Shown in pieces: positions 17,596 through 26,458 of a stretch of 64,000 nt of DNA (the first letter of the stretch is position 1; each line of letters opens with the position of its first letter). Below the pieces are notes generated by a model. It was not told where the DNA came from. It was given only the letters and a program-made list of their open reading frames with translations, and did no database searches. Made by a program: the position numbers and the translations under genes. This DNA is from JAGOFO01 sp964522105 (GTDB lineage: Bacteria > Myxococcota_A > UBA9042 > DTJE01). The stretch spans positions 1 through 64,000 of the forward strand of contig CAZFVA010000001.1 in assembly GCA_964522105.1 (NCBI GenBank), written 5' to 3'.

Positions 17596-20259
17596 CTAGA
17601 AGCAATCTCTGGTTTCGCCGGTCGCTCCATTGTTTCCAACGTTACCGGACGACGCACCACCAAAACCACCTGATCCCGGCACAATCGTCGTATCGGTATC
17701 CAGCAGTGTCGCAGAAACGCAGACGACACCGAAAGCGACGCCGCCACCGCCACCGCCGCCAGGTCCACCGGGGCCGCCATTGCCGCCGCTGCCGCCGAAC
17801 GCACCGGCACCCTGATCATCACCATCGCCCCTGGGACCACCGGCACCGCCCAGGCCACCAGTCCCGCCATCGCCACCGGGAGCACCGGCACCACCGTTTC
17901 CGCCGTTACCGGTCATGATAAGCGTTGTTTCAACAGTAATGGGAGCACCGGACAGAAGGATACCGATAGAAGCTCCGCCACCGCCGCCACCTTTGCCCCC
18001 GTTGCCGCCCTGACCTGCCCCACCGCCGCCGCCACCGCCTGAACCATACGTGGCACACCAGTTTCCTTCAAAGAAGGTCGGTAAATCTCCACCACCGCTT
18101 CCGCCGCCGCCGCCGCCACCGCCATTGGTCCCGACCGTGCCATCAGAACCATTAGACGTTAAATATCCACTGGCAGAGAATGTTCCGACAGACTGACCTG
18201 CCGCACCGAGCGATCCCTGCACACCTGCAGCGCCATTGCCACCGACAGAGCCATCACCTTTATTTGCGCCGCCTGCACCACCCGAGCCTGCCCCGGTTCC
18301 ACTCCCGGCAGCTCCGGCCACTCCGGCCTGTTTTGAAATACCACCGGCACCGCCATTACCGCCGTTAGTCGAACCTGGACCAACGCCACCGGTACCGCCG
18401 GCAGGTCTGTCGCAGGTGCCACAAAGACCAATGCATATAGGCGGGAAACCGCATTCGTACTCACATCCACTGTTTCCGGAAGACCCATTGCTTCCGTTCT
18501 GACCGACCGAGCCATTAGCCCCGGCTGCCCCGGCTGCCCCGGCACCGGCGTTAATCGACACGCTCTGGATCACAACACCCGGACTGTCAGTCGCAACGAT
18601 ACCGATCGAGCTTGTTCCGGCCACGGACGCCGATTCACTGGTAATAACGACGCCCTGAATAACAGTAGTGTCCAGAATATTCTGAGCAGTTACGGCCACG
18701 GTGCCACCACGGATCTGAGTCACATTGGAAGGCCCCCTGACCCAGTTTCTGGACTTGTCATACTGCCCATAAATCCCGATGCCGTTAATCAAAGTAAGCG
18801 ACCCGGTATAAACGCCCTGGGAAATCAAAACCTGAGTCGCCCCGACCATGGCTGCCAGATTCAGTCCGGCCTGGATCGTCTTAACCGGTGCTTCACGCGT
18901 ACCGGCATTGGCGTCATCACCGGTGACCTTATCAACAAATATTGCATCTGAAGCATCACCGTCAACGCCATCACAATTGGTATCCTCGCCGGCGACGTCC
19001 GGAAGGTCTTCTTCCAAAGCACCTTCAAATTCAAGGCAGACGTTATCCGCGCCGTTCAGGCACGCGGGAACCGTGTGGTTGCAGATGCCAAGGCCGCACG
19101 TAATTTCGCCCAGTTCCTCGGCTTCATCCGTAAAGCCATCACAATCGTCATCAAAGCCGTTGCATGTCTCGGTTTCTGAAGATACGTCACCCTCGCAGGT
19201 CAGTGTAGCCCCATCCTCGGCACATCCCCAGACACCGTTTTCACAGTTATCAGCATCAGCTCCGTCACACGGAGAGCCTTTGTCGGCCCAGTTTTCATCA
19301 GTGAAACTGTTACAGTTGTCATCGATGCCATTACACAGTTCATCTATGCTGCCTGTCGTCGCATCACACAGTGGCGCCGCGCCGGCAACGCAGACCGGGA
19401 TCTGATGCAGACATCTGCCGGTCCCGCAGGGGGCGGTCCCCATGTCATCTATGGTCCCGTTGCAGTCATCATCTTTGTTGTTGCAGGTCTCGGCGGCGGG
19501 GGCCACGACTGAACAGGCTCCCCATTCAAAAACCCCGGCGTTCTTCAAGCACATTCTGGACCCGTAGCACGTACCATCTTCATTTGTCGCAGAACAGCGC
19601 GACGACTGGCCCAGTACCTGATCAACACACGGGCAGAGTCCGTCAGTTTTTACACATGCGCTGAATCCAACCTCGATTTCAGTACAGGTAAACCCGGTAC
19701 GGCAACCAAGAACATCAGCCGTACAGTCGGTGGCGCAGAAGCTGGCATCCTCACCGTACGCAACGCATCTGGCTGTATCCTCGCCTTCAACTATCTGACA
19801 CGATGAATTATCGATGCATGGCTTGCACAGAGATGTATCCGGGGGAATGCAGGCGTATACCGAATCAAGGCCGCCCAGATTAACCGACTCACACGTCCAT
19901 GTCGGGTCCGGACACGAGTCAGAACATACGACCGAACACACTTTGCCAAAAATGAATGGCATGCAGAACCTGGAATCGCAGTCTTCGTTCTTTTCGCACG
20001 GGCTGCCGAATTCACCTGACTGAATTCCGTCCGACACATCAACCGTGACATCAGATGCATCAGAAACAACATCAACAGCAATATCGGCGATATCACGGCC
20101 CGCAAGGTCAGCGGGCACAACGGCGTCACCAGGTAAATCGGCAGTAACGTCCGTCCCGACAATCGTGTCCTCGGGGGAAGACCCGCCGCCACACGCCATC
20201 AGCGCGATAACTGCTGCATAAAGGGCAAAAAATCCAACTTTCTTTGTATAGGCAAACAT
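17596..20259 (-). CDS. Gly-rich MopE/beta-helix surface lipoprotein
   Basis: 887 residues. Lipoprotein signal ending LMAC (lipid Cys at 23), an Asp/Val-rich linker, then a Cys-rich region (about 75-240). Three MopE-type modules follow: ETCNNKDDDCNGTIDD, LCNGIDDNCNSFTDE and TCNGFDDDCDGFTDE; each has a Cys pair flanking an Asp-rich loop, a pattern linked to metal or calcium binding. Next comes a DUF1565/parallel beta-helix start (IFVDKVTGDDANAGTREAPV) and strands to about residue 570. The last 300 residues are extremely Gly-rich with interspersed Ala, Asn and Ser, and the protein ends TRDCF. ATG 20259 follows GGAG. It is likely exposed on the cell surface; substrate unknown. Confidence 0.82.
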   Translation of the reverse strand: MFAYTKKVGFFALYAAVIALMACGGGSSPEDTIVGTDVTADLPGDAVVPADLAGRDIADIAVDVVSDASDVTVDVSDGIQSGEFGSPCEKNEDCDSRFCMPFIFGKVCSVVCSDSCPDPTWTCESVNLGGLDSVYACIPPDTSLCKPCIDNSSCQIVEGEDTARCVAYGEDASFCATDCTADVLGCRTGFTCTEIEVGFSACVKTDGLCPCVDQVLGQSSRCSATNEDGTCYGSRMCLKNAGVFEWGACSVVAPAAETCNNKDDDCNGTIDDMGTAPCGTGRCLHQIPVCVAGAAPLCDATTGSIDELCNGIDDNCNSFTDENWADKGSPCDGADADNCENGVWGCAEDGATLTCEGDVSSETETCNGFDDDCDGFTDEAEELGEITCGLGICNHTVPACLNGADNVCLEFEGALEEDLPDVAGEDTNCDGVDGDASDAIFVDKVTGDDANAGTREAPVKTIQAGLNLAAMVGATQVLISQGVYTGSLTLINGIGIYGQYDKSRNWVRGPSNVTQIRGGTVAVTAQNILDTTVIQGVVITSESASVAGTSSIGIVATDSPGVVIQSVSINAGAGAAGAAGANGSVGQNGSNGSSGNSGCEYECGFPPICIGLCGTCDRPAGGTGGVGPGSTNGGNGGAGGISKQAGVAGAAGSGTGAGSGGAGGANKGDGSVGGNGAAGVQGSLGAAGQSVGTFSASGYLTSNGSDGTVGTNGGGGGGGGSGGGDLPTFFEGNWCATYGSGGGGGGGAGQGGNGGKGGGGGGASIGILLSGAPITVETTLIMTGNGGNGGAGAPGGDGGTGGLGGAGGPRGDGDDQGAGAFGGSGGNGGPGGPGGGGGGGVAFGVVCVSATLLDTDTTIVPGSGGFGGASSGNVGNNGATGETRDCF
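17630..18560 (-). repeat. GC-rich low-complexity Gly-coding repeat tract
   Basis: On the plus strand this stretch is dominated by CCACCG, GCCGCC and similar units; on the minus strand it encodes the Gly-rich C-terminal region of the lipoprotein. Several spurious long frames on both strands result from this composition. Units are irregular, not exact tandem copies. Confidence 0.8.
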
Positions 20260-20322
20260 CGGCAACTCCAGCGTAAACTTCAGTTGATAGTATTTAATAA
20301 CAGGAAATAATTCCAGTGTTGA

Positions 20323-21033
20323 CTATTCGGACCGCTCACGCGACGGACAAACCAGAAGAGTTACTTCGCCTTTTACAGACCTTTCGGCAAATGAAGTACG
20401 GCAGTCGGAAGGTGTGCCACGAACAAATTCTTCATGGAATTTGGTAAGTTCCCTGGCCACGACGACGGATGCAGCAGGCTGGGTTGCCTCAAGCTCGCCA
20501 AGCACCTTGTCAAGAGTCCTGGCGGGAACAAAAAATATCACTGTGCCCAGATCGCGCGTCAAAGACTCAAAAATCCTGATTCTTTTTGCTGACTTGGGCG
20601 CCACGAATCCAAGAAAGGAAAACCTGTCGGAAGGCAGGCCGGCTGCGCACAGTGCAGTGACGACCGAACATGGACCAGGTATCGGGACAACGGCGATTCC
20701 CTTTGCGGCGGCCTCGGACACCACTCTGTAACCGGGATCGCTTATCAAAGGAGTCCCGGCATCCGAAACGAGCGCCACGTCACTTCCACTTTCTAAAAGA
20801 CTGACAATCAAACCTGACTGCCTGCGTTCATTGATGTCATGATAAGCGACCATGCGGCGCCCGGTTCTGTCGATCTCGAGAGCCTTCAACAGCATCCCGG
20901 TCATCCTGGTATCTTCACTTGCAATAACAGGGACTTCGCTTAAGATTCGCCGGGCCCTGACAGAAATATCTTCAAGATTTCCAATTGGCGTGGCGACGAC
21001 GTAGAGGGTACCGGAAGCGGCCTGTTCATTCAT
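20323..21033 (-). CDS. rsmI: 16S rRNA (cytidine(1402)-2'-O)-methyltransferase
   Basis: 236 residues of the tetrapyrrole-methylase-like fold. Characteristic blocks: LYVVATPIGNLEDISVRARR at the start, ASEDTRMTGMLL, VALVSDAGTPLISDPGYRVV and PIPGPCSVVTALCAAGLPSDRF, with VVARELTKFHEEFVRGT near the end. The enzyme methylates the 2'-O of C1402 in the ribosomal decoding centre. Many family members have about 280 residues; here the short C-terminal extension is absent, which is common. It lies 38 bases downstream of ilvE on the same strand. Confidence 0.94.
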   Translation of the reverse strand: MNEQAASGTLYVVATPIGNLEDISVRARRILSEVPVIASEDTRMTGMLLKALEIDRTGRRMVAYHDINERRQSGLIVSLLESGSDVALVSDAGTPLISDPGYRVVSEAAAKGIAVVPIPGPCSVVTALCAAGLPSDRFSFLGFVAPKSAKRIRIFESLTRDLGTVIFFVPARTLDKVLGELEATQPAASVVVARELTKFHEEFVRGTPSDCRTSFAERSVKGEVTLLVCPSRERSE

Positions 21034-21071
21034 GCGTATGCTTCCATGTAAAGAATGGGAACAGCGGCGGA

Positions 21072-22010
21072 CTACTTTTCAGCCGGTTTATAGAAACGGT
21101 ACCAGTCCTGATAGCCGGGAAGACTGCCCTTGACCAGTTTCATATAGGCACTCTGAATCTGGCGGGTCACAGGACCGCACGCGCCGGCACCGACAACCCG
21201 TCGATCGATCTCGCAAATCGGGGTGATTTCTGCAGCAGTACCCGAAAAGAACACTTCGTCAGCCAGATAAAGGTCACTGCGGTTAAGCCGCGTCTTACGA
21301 AGCTTGAGCCCCATATCTTCGGCCAGCGTGACAACCGTATCCCTGGTAATTCCCCCAAGAATTGAAGACGAATCGTCCGGCGTAAGTATCTCGCCATTCT
21401 TGACAAGGAATATATTTTCCCCTGAACCTTCAGACACATAGCCAAGATGGTCCAGCAGAATCCCTTCGTCGTAACCTTCCCTCTTGGCTTCCATTTTGGC
21501 CATGACCGAGTTGACGTAATGACCGCATATCTTGCCTTTGACCATGACGGAATTCGGGTGGTACTTGGTGATAGTTGAAACCTTGACCCGGATACCTTTT
21601 TCCAGGGCTTCCGGTCCAAGATAGGCACCCCAGTACCACGCGATGACAGCCAGACGGACGTCCGGAGTCGGCCCCGGATAGACGCCGACTTCCTTGTCAC
21701 TCAGATATACCAGCGGCCTGATATATCCCCATTCCATACCGTTGGCAGCAAGAGTCTCGACGGCAGCATCTTCAATCTGCTGACGGGTATATGGCACCTT
21801 CAATTCAAGCAGATGCGCGGAATCTATCAGGCGCTGCATATGTTCTGGAAGACGGAAAACAGCCGAGCGCCCATCATCGTGCTTGTACGCGCGGATACCC
21901 TCGAAAGACCCGATGCCGTAATGCATCGTATGCGAAAGGATGTGAACATTGGCATCATCCCATGGGACCAGTTCACCGTTCATCCATATCCACTTCAGCT
22001 TCGTAATCAT
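21072..22010 (-). CDS. ilvE: Branched-chain amino acid aminotransferase
   Basis: 312 residues, PLP-dependent class IV aminotransferase for the last step of valine, leucine and isoleucine synthesis. Blocks: WMNGELVPWDDANVHILSHT, HYGIGSFEGIRAY, the Lys-containing AKREGYDEGILLDHLGYVSE, GSGENIFLVKNG, and EVFFSGTAAEITPI. The GSFEGIRAY and YVSEGSGENIF signatures separate it from D-amino acid and 4-amino-4-deoxychorismate enzymes. GGAGGT precedes ATG 22010. It has its own predicted promoter and is followed by rsmI; no other ilv or leu genes are in the window. Confidence 0.94.
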   Translation of the reverse strand: MITKLKWIWMNGELVPWDDANVHILSHTMHYGIGSFEGIRAYKHDDGRSAVFRLPEHMQRLIDSAHLLELKVPYTRQQIEDAAVETLAANGMEWGYIRPLVYLSDKEVGVYPGPTPDVRLAVIAWYWGAYLGPEALEKGIRVKVSTITKYHPNSVMVKGKICGHYVNSVMAKMEAKREGYDEGILLDHLGYVSEGSGENIFLVKNGEILTPDDSSSILGGITRDTVVTLAEDMGLKLRKTRLNRSDLYLADEVFFSGTAAEITPICEIDRRVVGAGACGPVTRQIQSAYMKLVKGSLPGYQDWYRFYKPAEK

Positions 22011-22110
22011 TCAGAACGACCTCCAGATTCTTGTTTCAGGACAAGAACAGATTAACCGGCATCCACCACACAGGGAAAACCCGGGACGTTACCGTCAATT
22101 CAATGTCAGC

Positions 22111-22139
22111 ATCCTAGATTTGTTTTATGCTGATTTCAA
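22111..22139 (-). promoter_or_regulatory. Predicted sigma-70 promoter of ilvE
   Basis: On the minus strand TTGAAA (22139-22134) and TAGGAT (22116-22111) with a 17-base spacer, giving a leader of about 95 bases before ilvE. I see no clear attenuator peptide rich in branched-chain codons in that leader. Confidence 0.5.
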
Positions 22140-22212
22140 CCCACTGAAAGCATCTTCTGACTGTTTATCTATCACAGGAAAGCATCAAACGGACATGCCG
22201 CGGACGAATCGA

Positions 22213-24009
22213 TCAGAATTTCTTCAGGTCACCAACCTTGTTCGGTGCCACAGCAGGCGAAGCCGTTTCCCCAACCACCTTTTCAAAGCCTGACCTGGCC
22301 GGGACCGTTTCAACGGTTTCAGGCTTTTTGTTCGGCGACTCCTGATTTTCAACTGCCACGGCAGACGCGGCAGACGTCTGTTTTGCCGGCTGCTTCACTG
22401 AATGCTTTTCACCAGACTTCGCTGGTAACCTGCTTACCAGAACTGCCGACAAAGTGACGTCACGGGACAGAACCGATGTCATCGTCGCGCTGCTGTAACC
22501 TTCAAGAACAAATTCAAAGCTGAATTCCTGATCAGACCTTGGAAGATCCACTGTCAACGGAGCCTGCCCAAGTTCAGTATCGCCACGAAAAACGGTTGCC
22601 CCTGCCGGTTCCGACTCAAGCCTGACATTTACTGTGGCATCGACTGCATCTACAGCCACCGGGCCGTTGACATTTTCACCAGTTTTTGCCGGCTCAGCCT
22701 GCCCGCCAGCTTCATTATCTGACGCTGGCGGCTTCTTTTTCTGGTCCTGCATACCGGATGACGCCACGCCTGTTTTTTGAAGTCCGGTTTCATCGACCGG
22801 TTCTCGAAGATACCTGTTCCAGGCCAGGCCGGCGACCGACAGCACGATAACACCAATCATCGCGGCAATCAGGGCTGCCGGACGCTTGCGGCGGGCCGGA
22901 ACCACATCGAATTCACCTTCGTAATCTTTAACTTCAACCGGCGCCTGAGGTGGCCGTTCAACAAAAACCACCCGTTCATATCTGCCGTCAAGCCGGTCCA
23001 TCAACGTCCGCACTTCAGCAGCAAGTGCCGCCGACGACTGAAAACGCTTTTCCGGTGACTTTTCAAGACATTTTCTAATCAGCGCTTCAACATCAGGCGG
23101 GACATCAACGTCCGGGCGGATTGAAGCCATCGGAGGCACGGCATCCTGAAGATGCTTCATCAGCAGGGCCAGAGCGTTATCCGCATCAAAAGGAGTCCTG
23201 CCGACCAGCATTTCATAGCAGATTATTCCCAGAGCATAAATGTCTGCCCGGGCATCGACCGCCATCGTCCTGCACTGCTCGGGCGCCATATATCTCGGCG
23301 TACCGAATATGACTCCGGCCTGTGTCACCGTCCCCTGACTGCTGTCGGCTTCACGGAGCTTGGCGACACCAAAATCCAGAACCTTGACGAAATCAGAGTC
23401 ATCGCTGACATGGCACAGATAAACGTTCTCGGGCTTCAAATCGCGGTGAACGATGCCCTTGGAGTGCGCTTCAGCCAGCGATTCTGCCATCTGGCCAAGC
23501 ACATGCAGTGTCCGCCGGGCAGAAAACGGACTGTCCTGTTTAATGGCTTTGTCCAGGCTGCGCCCTTCCAGAAGCTCCATCGCAAAATACAGAGTCCCGT
23601 CGTCCATCTGGCCGAAATCGTGAATTCTGATTGTGTTCGGGTGGTTAAGTCGTGATACGGCCCGCGCTTCGTTCTTGAAACGCTGAACAACCTTCTGATC
23701 CTGAGCCCGGTCTTTCAGCAGTGTCTTTACAGCAACAACGCGATCAATCCCGACCTGCCGGGCGCGGTACACAACACCCATTCCACCGGCACCGAGGCGT
23801 GACTGAATCTCGAACCTGTTATCAACCAGGCGACCTATTAACGGATCGGTGTCAGATTCTTCGTCACCGCCAGCCGCCATGACAGCAGCCTCGATTCTGG
23901 CCTCGACATCATAATCGTCAACAACCGTGGGTCTGCCACCGGCACCGGCGCTGGACGTTACATCACCGGAACCAACATCACCCAGACGACGAGTACCTTT
24001 GTCATCCAT
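22213..24009 (-). CDS. Membrane Ser/Thr protein kinase with PEGA domain
   Basis: About 598 residues. The Hanks-type kinase domain (about 65-335) has all key residues: LGAGGMGVVYRA, VAVKTLL (catalytic Lys), HRDLKPENV, VLDFGVAKL and GTPRYMAPEQ. A membrane helix follows at about 385-405 (ALIAAMIGVIVLSVAGLAW), then an external region with a PEGA domain (VRLESEPAGATVFRGDTELG) and a Lys/Pro/Thr-rich tail. PknB-like kinases with PEGA domains are typical of Myxococcota. The external PEGA suggests sensing of the envelope. An alternative GTG start at 24021 adds four residues. Divergent from the deacetylase-like gene, so it could regulate that pair, but this is only proximity. Confidence 0.92.
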   Translation of the reverse strand: MDDKGTRRLGDVGSGDVTSSAGAGGRPTVVDDYDVEARIEAAVMAAGGDEESDTDPLIGRLVDNRFEIQSRLGAGGMGVVYRARQVGIDRVVAVKTLLKDRAQDQKVVQRFKNEARAVSRLNHPNTIRIHDFGQMDDGTLYFAMELLEGRSLDKAIKQDSPFSARRTLHVLGQMAESLAEAHSKGIVHRDLKPENVYLCHVSDDSDFVKVLDFGVAKLREADSSQGTVTQAGVIFGTPRYMAPEQCRTMAVDARADIYALGIICYEMLVGRTPFDADNALALLMKHLQDAVPPMASIRPDVDVPPDVEALIRKCLEKSPEKRFQSSAALAAEVRTLMDRLDGRYERVVFVERPPQAPVEVKDYEGEFDVVPARRKRPAALIAAMIGVIVLSVAGLAWNRYLREPVDETGLQKTGVASSGMQDQKKKPPASDNEAGGQAEPAKTGENVNGPVAVDAVDATVNVRLESEPAGATVFRGDTELGQAPLTVDLPRSDQEFSFEFVLEGYSSATMTSVLSRDVTLSAVLVSRLPAKSGEKHSVKQPAKQTSAASAVAVENQESPNKKPETVETVPARSGFEKVVGETASPAVAPNKVGDLKKF

Positions 24010-24205
24010 ATCTTGAAGCACTACAAACCCCGATATTCACTACCGAAATCATTCAAACCAGGTATCCCGACTATACCAGACAAGGGACCGGCACCCCAAA
24101 AGGAAACCGGTTGACAGCGCGACGCAATCTACCACAACGCAGGCGTGAATTCAGCCCGGACATACGTCAGCCAGATGCTGTTGTCGAATATTCCTAACTC
24201 GTCCT

Positions 24206-24233
24206 TTGACGTAATCCGCGAATTTGATAGACT
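24206..24233 (+). promoter_or_regulatory. Predicted promoter of the deacetylase-like/TPR-barrel operon
   Basis: TTGACG (24206-24211) and TAGACT (24228-24233) with a 16-base spacer, 30 bases before the ATG at 24263. Confidence 0.45.
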
Positions 24234-24262
24234 AACGCGGTAATTAATGATGGCCGTGCCAG

Positions 24263-26458
24263 ATGAATTCATGTCTGCATAACAAACTGCTGCAAGGATT
24301 GACCGCTGCTGTCGCCGTCATGATGACATCTAACTGCGTCTTTGCCGCGACTGAATCAAACGTAACTCAGGACAAAACGCCACCGGCTTTCATAACAAGT
24401 GCCCAGATGCCGGGCGTAGTCAACTGGCTTCACCCTGATAACACGGTCCTGATAATGTGCCCGAAGGCCGAACCGGGGATAATTCCGGCCGCCTGGTTAG
24501 TCAGACTGGCAAGCATGCTTCAGTCACGCGGCTTCAATCCTCAGTTGACCGGGAACAGCGCAGGCGGCGGGACCGGAACACCATGGGCGGCAGTCAAATG
24601 CGGCGACCGCGTTTCAAGCGACGAAAACAGCCCATACCCGGTTTTCAACGTCAAGGCTCCGCTGAAAGACGCTGAAGTCGACGAAATGGTCGAATACATC
24701 GCGACACCAATGACAGGCGTCGACAAAGTTCCTGTTCCGCAGAAATGGCTGTTCATAGTGTCTGCCGCTTCTGACGTGGGCAGAACGCTTTACATTCAAC
24801 TGGCCTGGGTTGCGCACTACGCCCGCATTTCTGCTGATTTTCTGGACGTAAGGGAACTGGCCGGGATGCCACAGGCCATGTTCTACAATTATTCTGCGAT
24901 CGCCATCGCTACAGACAGTCTCCCTCAGTCGTCGGCAGGTATGCTGTCCGAAATTTTCAAAAACTACGTAGCTTCCGGCGGGGGAATAGCTGATCTGGTC
25001 GGTCTGGAAGACGACGCTTTCTACGATCTGTTCGGGATTACAGAACTTAAATCCGAAAAGCCGGCGCTTATCAAAACATACCGTTTCGAGCCGGCTTTCC
25101 TGCCGGGGGCAGAAGGTTTCAACCCTGTGCTGGATGCTGACGGCTACGACCAGTGCCCCGTTTACAACTTTGATGACCATACGACTGTAGTTGTGTGGGG
25201 CGGCGGCGACGGTAAACTGGACGTCCCGATGGCGTTCATTCACGATCCTGTGGCAAAAAATCCCGAAACCGGCAGGACTATTGCCTGGGCCACCGGAAGG
25301 ATTGCAGACAAATCGTCGCGCGGCCTGATTCTTCTGTCACTGCTGGCAGTATCTAGACACGCCGGCGCTGCGGCAATAATGAATTCGTTCAACCTGTGGG
25401 TCGATGACTGCCCGCTGCCGATGGCCGAACAAATGCGGCCCCCTGCTGACAAGCTGTACAACGCCCGCGATGACGAATTCTATCTGAACATCTGGTGGCC
25501 ACAAATATCCGGTTTAATTGAAAAACATGGACTGAAGCCAACATTCGCGATGATCGTTAAATATGATCTCAAGACTTCGGGCCAGTTCTCTACGTCTGCG
25601 TACGAACCGATGGACGACAGCGGCTCGCCGATTGCTCTGGCGCGCATGATTCACAAAAAGGGATGGCAGATCGGCGTTCACGGGTATAACCACCAGTCGC
25701 TGACAATGGCCACCAACGAATGGTCAAAAGGATGGCCCAGCTATCAGGCGATGAGAGATTCCCTGCTGTGGTTCCGCGCTGAATTCCAGCGACTTTTCGG
25801 GATCAATGCAGTTCCACAGGTCTATGTTGCACCTTCAAACTTCATCCAGAAGATGGGCAAAGAAGCCCTGAAAGAAGCTATGCCGGAAGTTATAGCGATC
25901 GCCGGACAGTACCTGCCTGAAGAATCCATTCCCGGCGATGAATTCGGCCCTGACCCGCATGTACCCGGAGTAATTGACATTCCAAGGATTTCATCCGAGT
26001 ACTATATTCTTGGACACAACTCTCAGGAATATCTTGATGGAATGTGGGTACCGGGAATAGTCAGCCATTTCATTCATCCTGATGACCTGTTTGACCCGGA
26101 AAGGTCGCGCGGCTTCACTCAGGAAGAACTGACGGCCCAACTGGATGGCGTCCTTACGAACGTTGACAAGCACTACCCGTTCCTGAAAAGGCGTGACGGG
26201 CTGGAGCTGGCGCGCGTCGTTAAAAACTGGCCGAATATTGAACTGAAAGTGCTGACACACGCGGGTGGACTGATGCTGTCAGCTTCAGGGACTGATTCAA
26301 GCCCGGATAAAAGTGCAACGGTAGTTGTCAGGACAAGACCTGGTCAGAAGGTAAAAATTCGCACCGAAGGGGGCTGCCCTGAAGTATTCAGAGCCCCGGC
26401 TGAGGGACGGTATTATTATCAGGTTGGCAAAGAAGCCTGCCGCGTGGAATTTGAATGA
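24263..26458 (+). CDS. Secreted polysaccharide deacetylase-like protein (PelA/PgaB-like role inferred)
   Basis: 731 residues with a signal peptide (hydrophobic about 11-29, ending VFAA). The N-terminal half (about 45-365) is an alpha/beta domain with a possible GATase-like segment (YSAIAIATDSLPQ). The C-terminal half from about 372 resembles a NodB-type deacetylase fold: WVDDCP (Asp381-Asp382) matches the metal-binding Asp-Asp motif and HGYNH (His473-His477) the HxxxH motif. This arrangement recalls DUF2194/DUF2334 proteins, some in exopolysaccharide loci. It would deacetylate a glycan in the periplasm. It overlaps the next gene (ATGA), a TPR/barrel protein, which strengthens an exopolysaccharide role. 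No synthase is adjacent. Confidence 0.72.
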   Translation: MNSCLHNKLLQGLTAAVAVMMTSNCVFAATESNVTQDKTPPAFITSAQMPGVVNWLHPDNTVLIMCPKAEPGIIPAAWLVRLASMLQSRGFNPQLTGNSAGGGTGTPWAAVKCGDRVSSDENSPYPVFNVKAPLKDAEVDEMVEYIATPMTGVDKVPVPQKWLFIVSAASDVGRTLYIQLAWVAHYARISADFLDVRELAGMPQAMFYNYSAIAIATDSLPQSSAGMLSEIFKNYVASGGGIADLVGLEDDAFYDLFGITELKSEKPALIKTYRFEPAFLPGAEGFNPVLDADGYDQCPVYNFDDHTTVVVWGGGDGKLDVPMAFIHDPVAKNPETGRTIAWATGRIADKSSRGLILLSLLAVSRHAGAAAIMNSFNLWVDDCPLPMAEQMRPPADKLYNARDDEFYLNIWWPQISGLIEKHGLKPTFAMIVKYDLKTSGQFSTSAYEPMDDSGSPIALARMIHKKGWQIGVHGYNHQSLTMATNEWSKGWPSYQAMRDSLLWFRAEFQRLFGINAVPQVYVAPSNFIQKMGKEALKEAMPEVIAIAGQYLPEESIPGDEFGPDPHVPGVIDIPRISSEYYILGHNSQEYLDGMWVPGIVSHFIHPDDLFDPERSRGFTQEELTAQLDGVLTNVDKHYPFLKRRDGLELARVVKNWPNIELKVLTHAGGLMLSASGTDSSPDKSATVVVRTRPGQKVKIRTEGGCPEVFRAPAEGRYYYQVGKEACRVEFE

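Noticed and set aside
17630..18560. CRISPR-like or tandem repeat array in the CCACCG-rich tract
   Set aside because: Units are irregular, without spacers, and explained as Gly codons on the minus strand.
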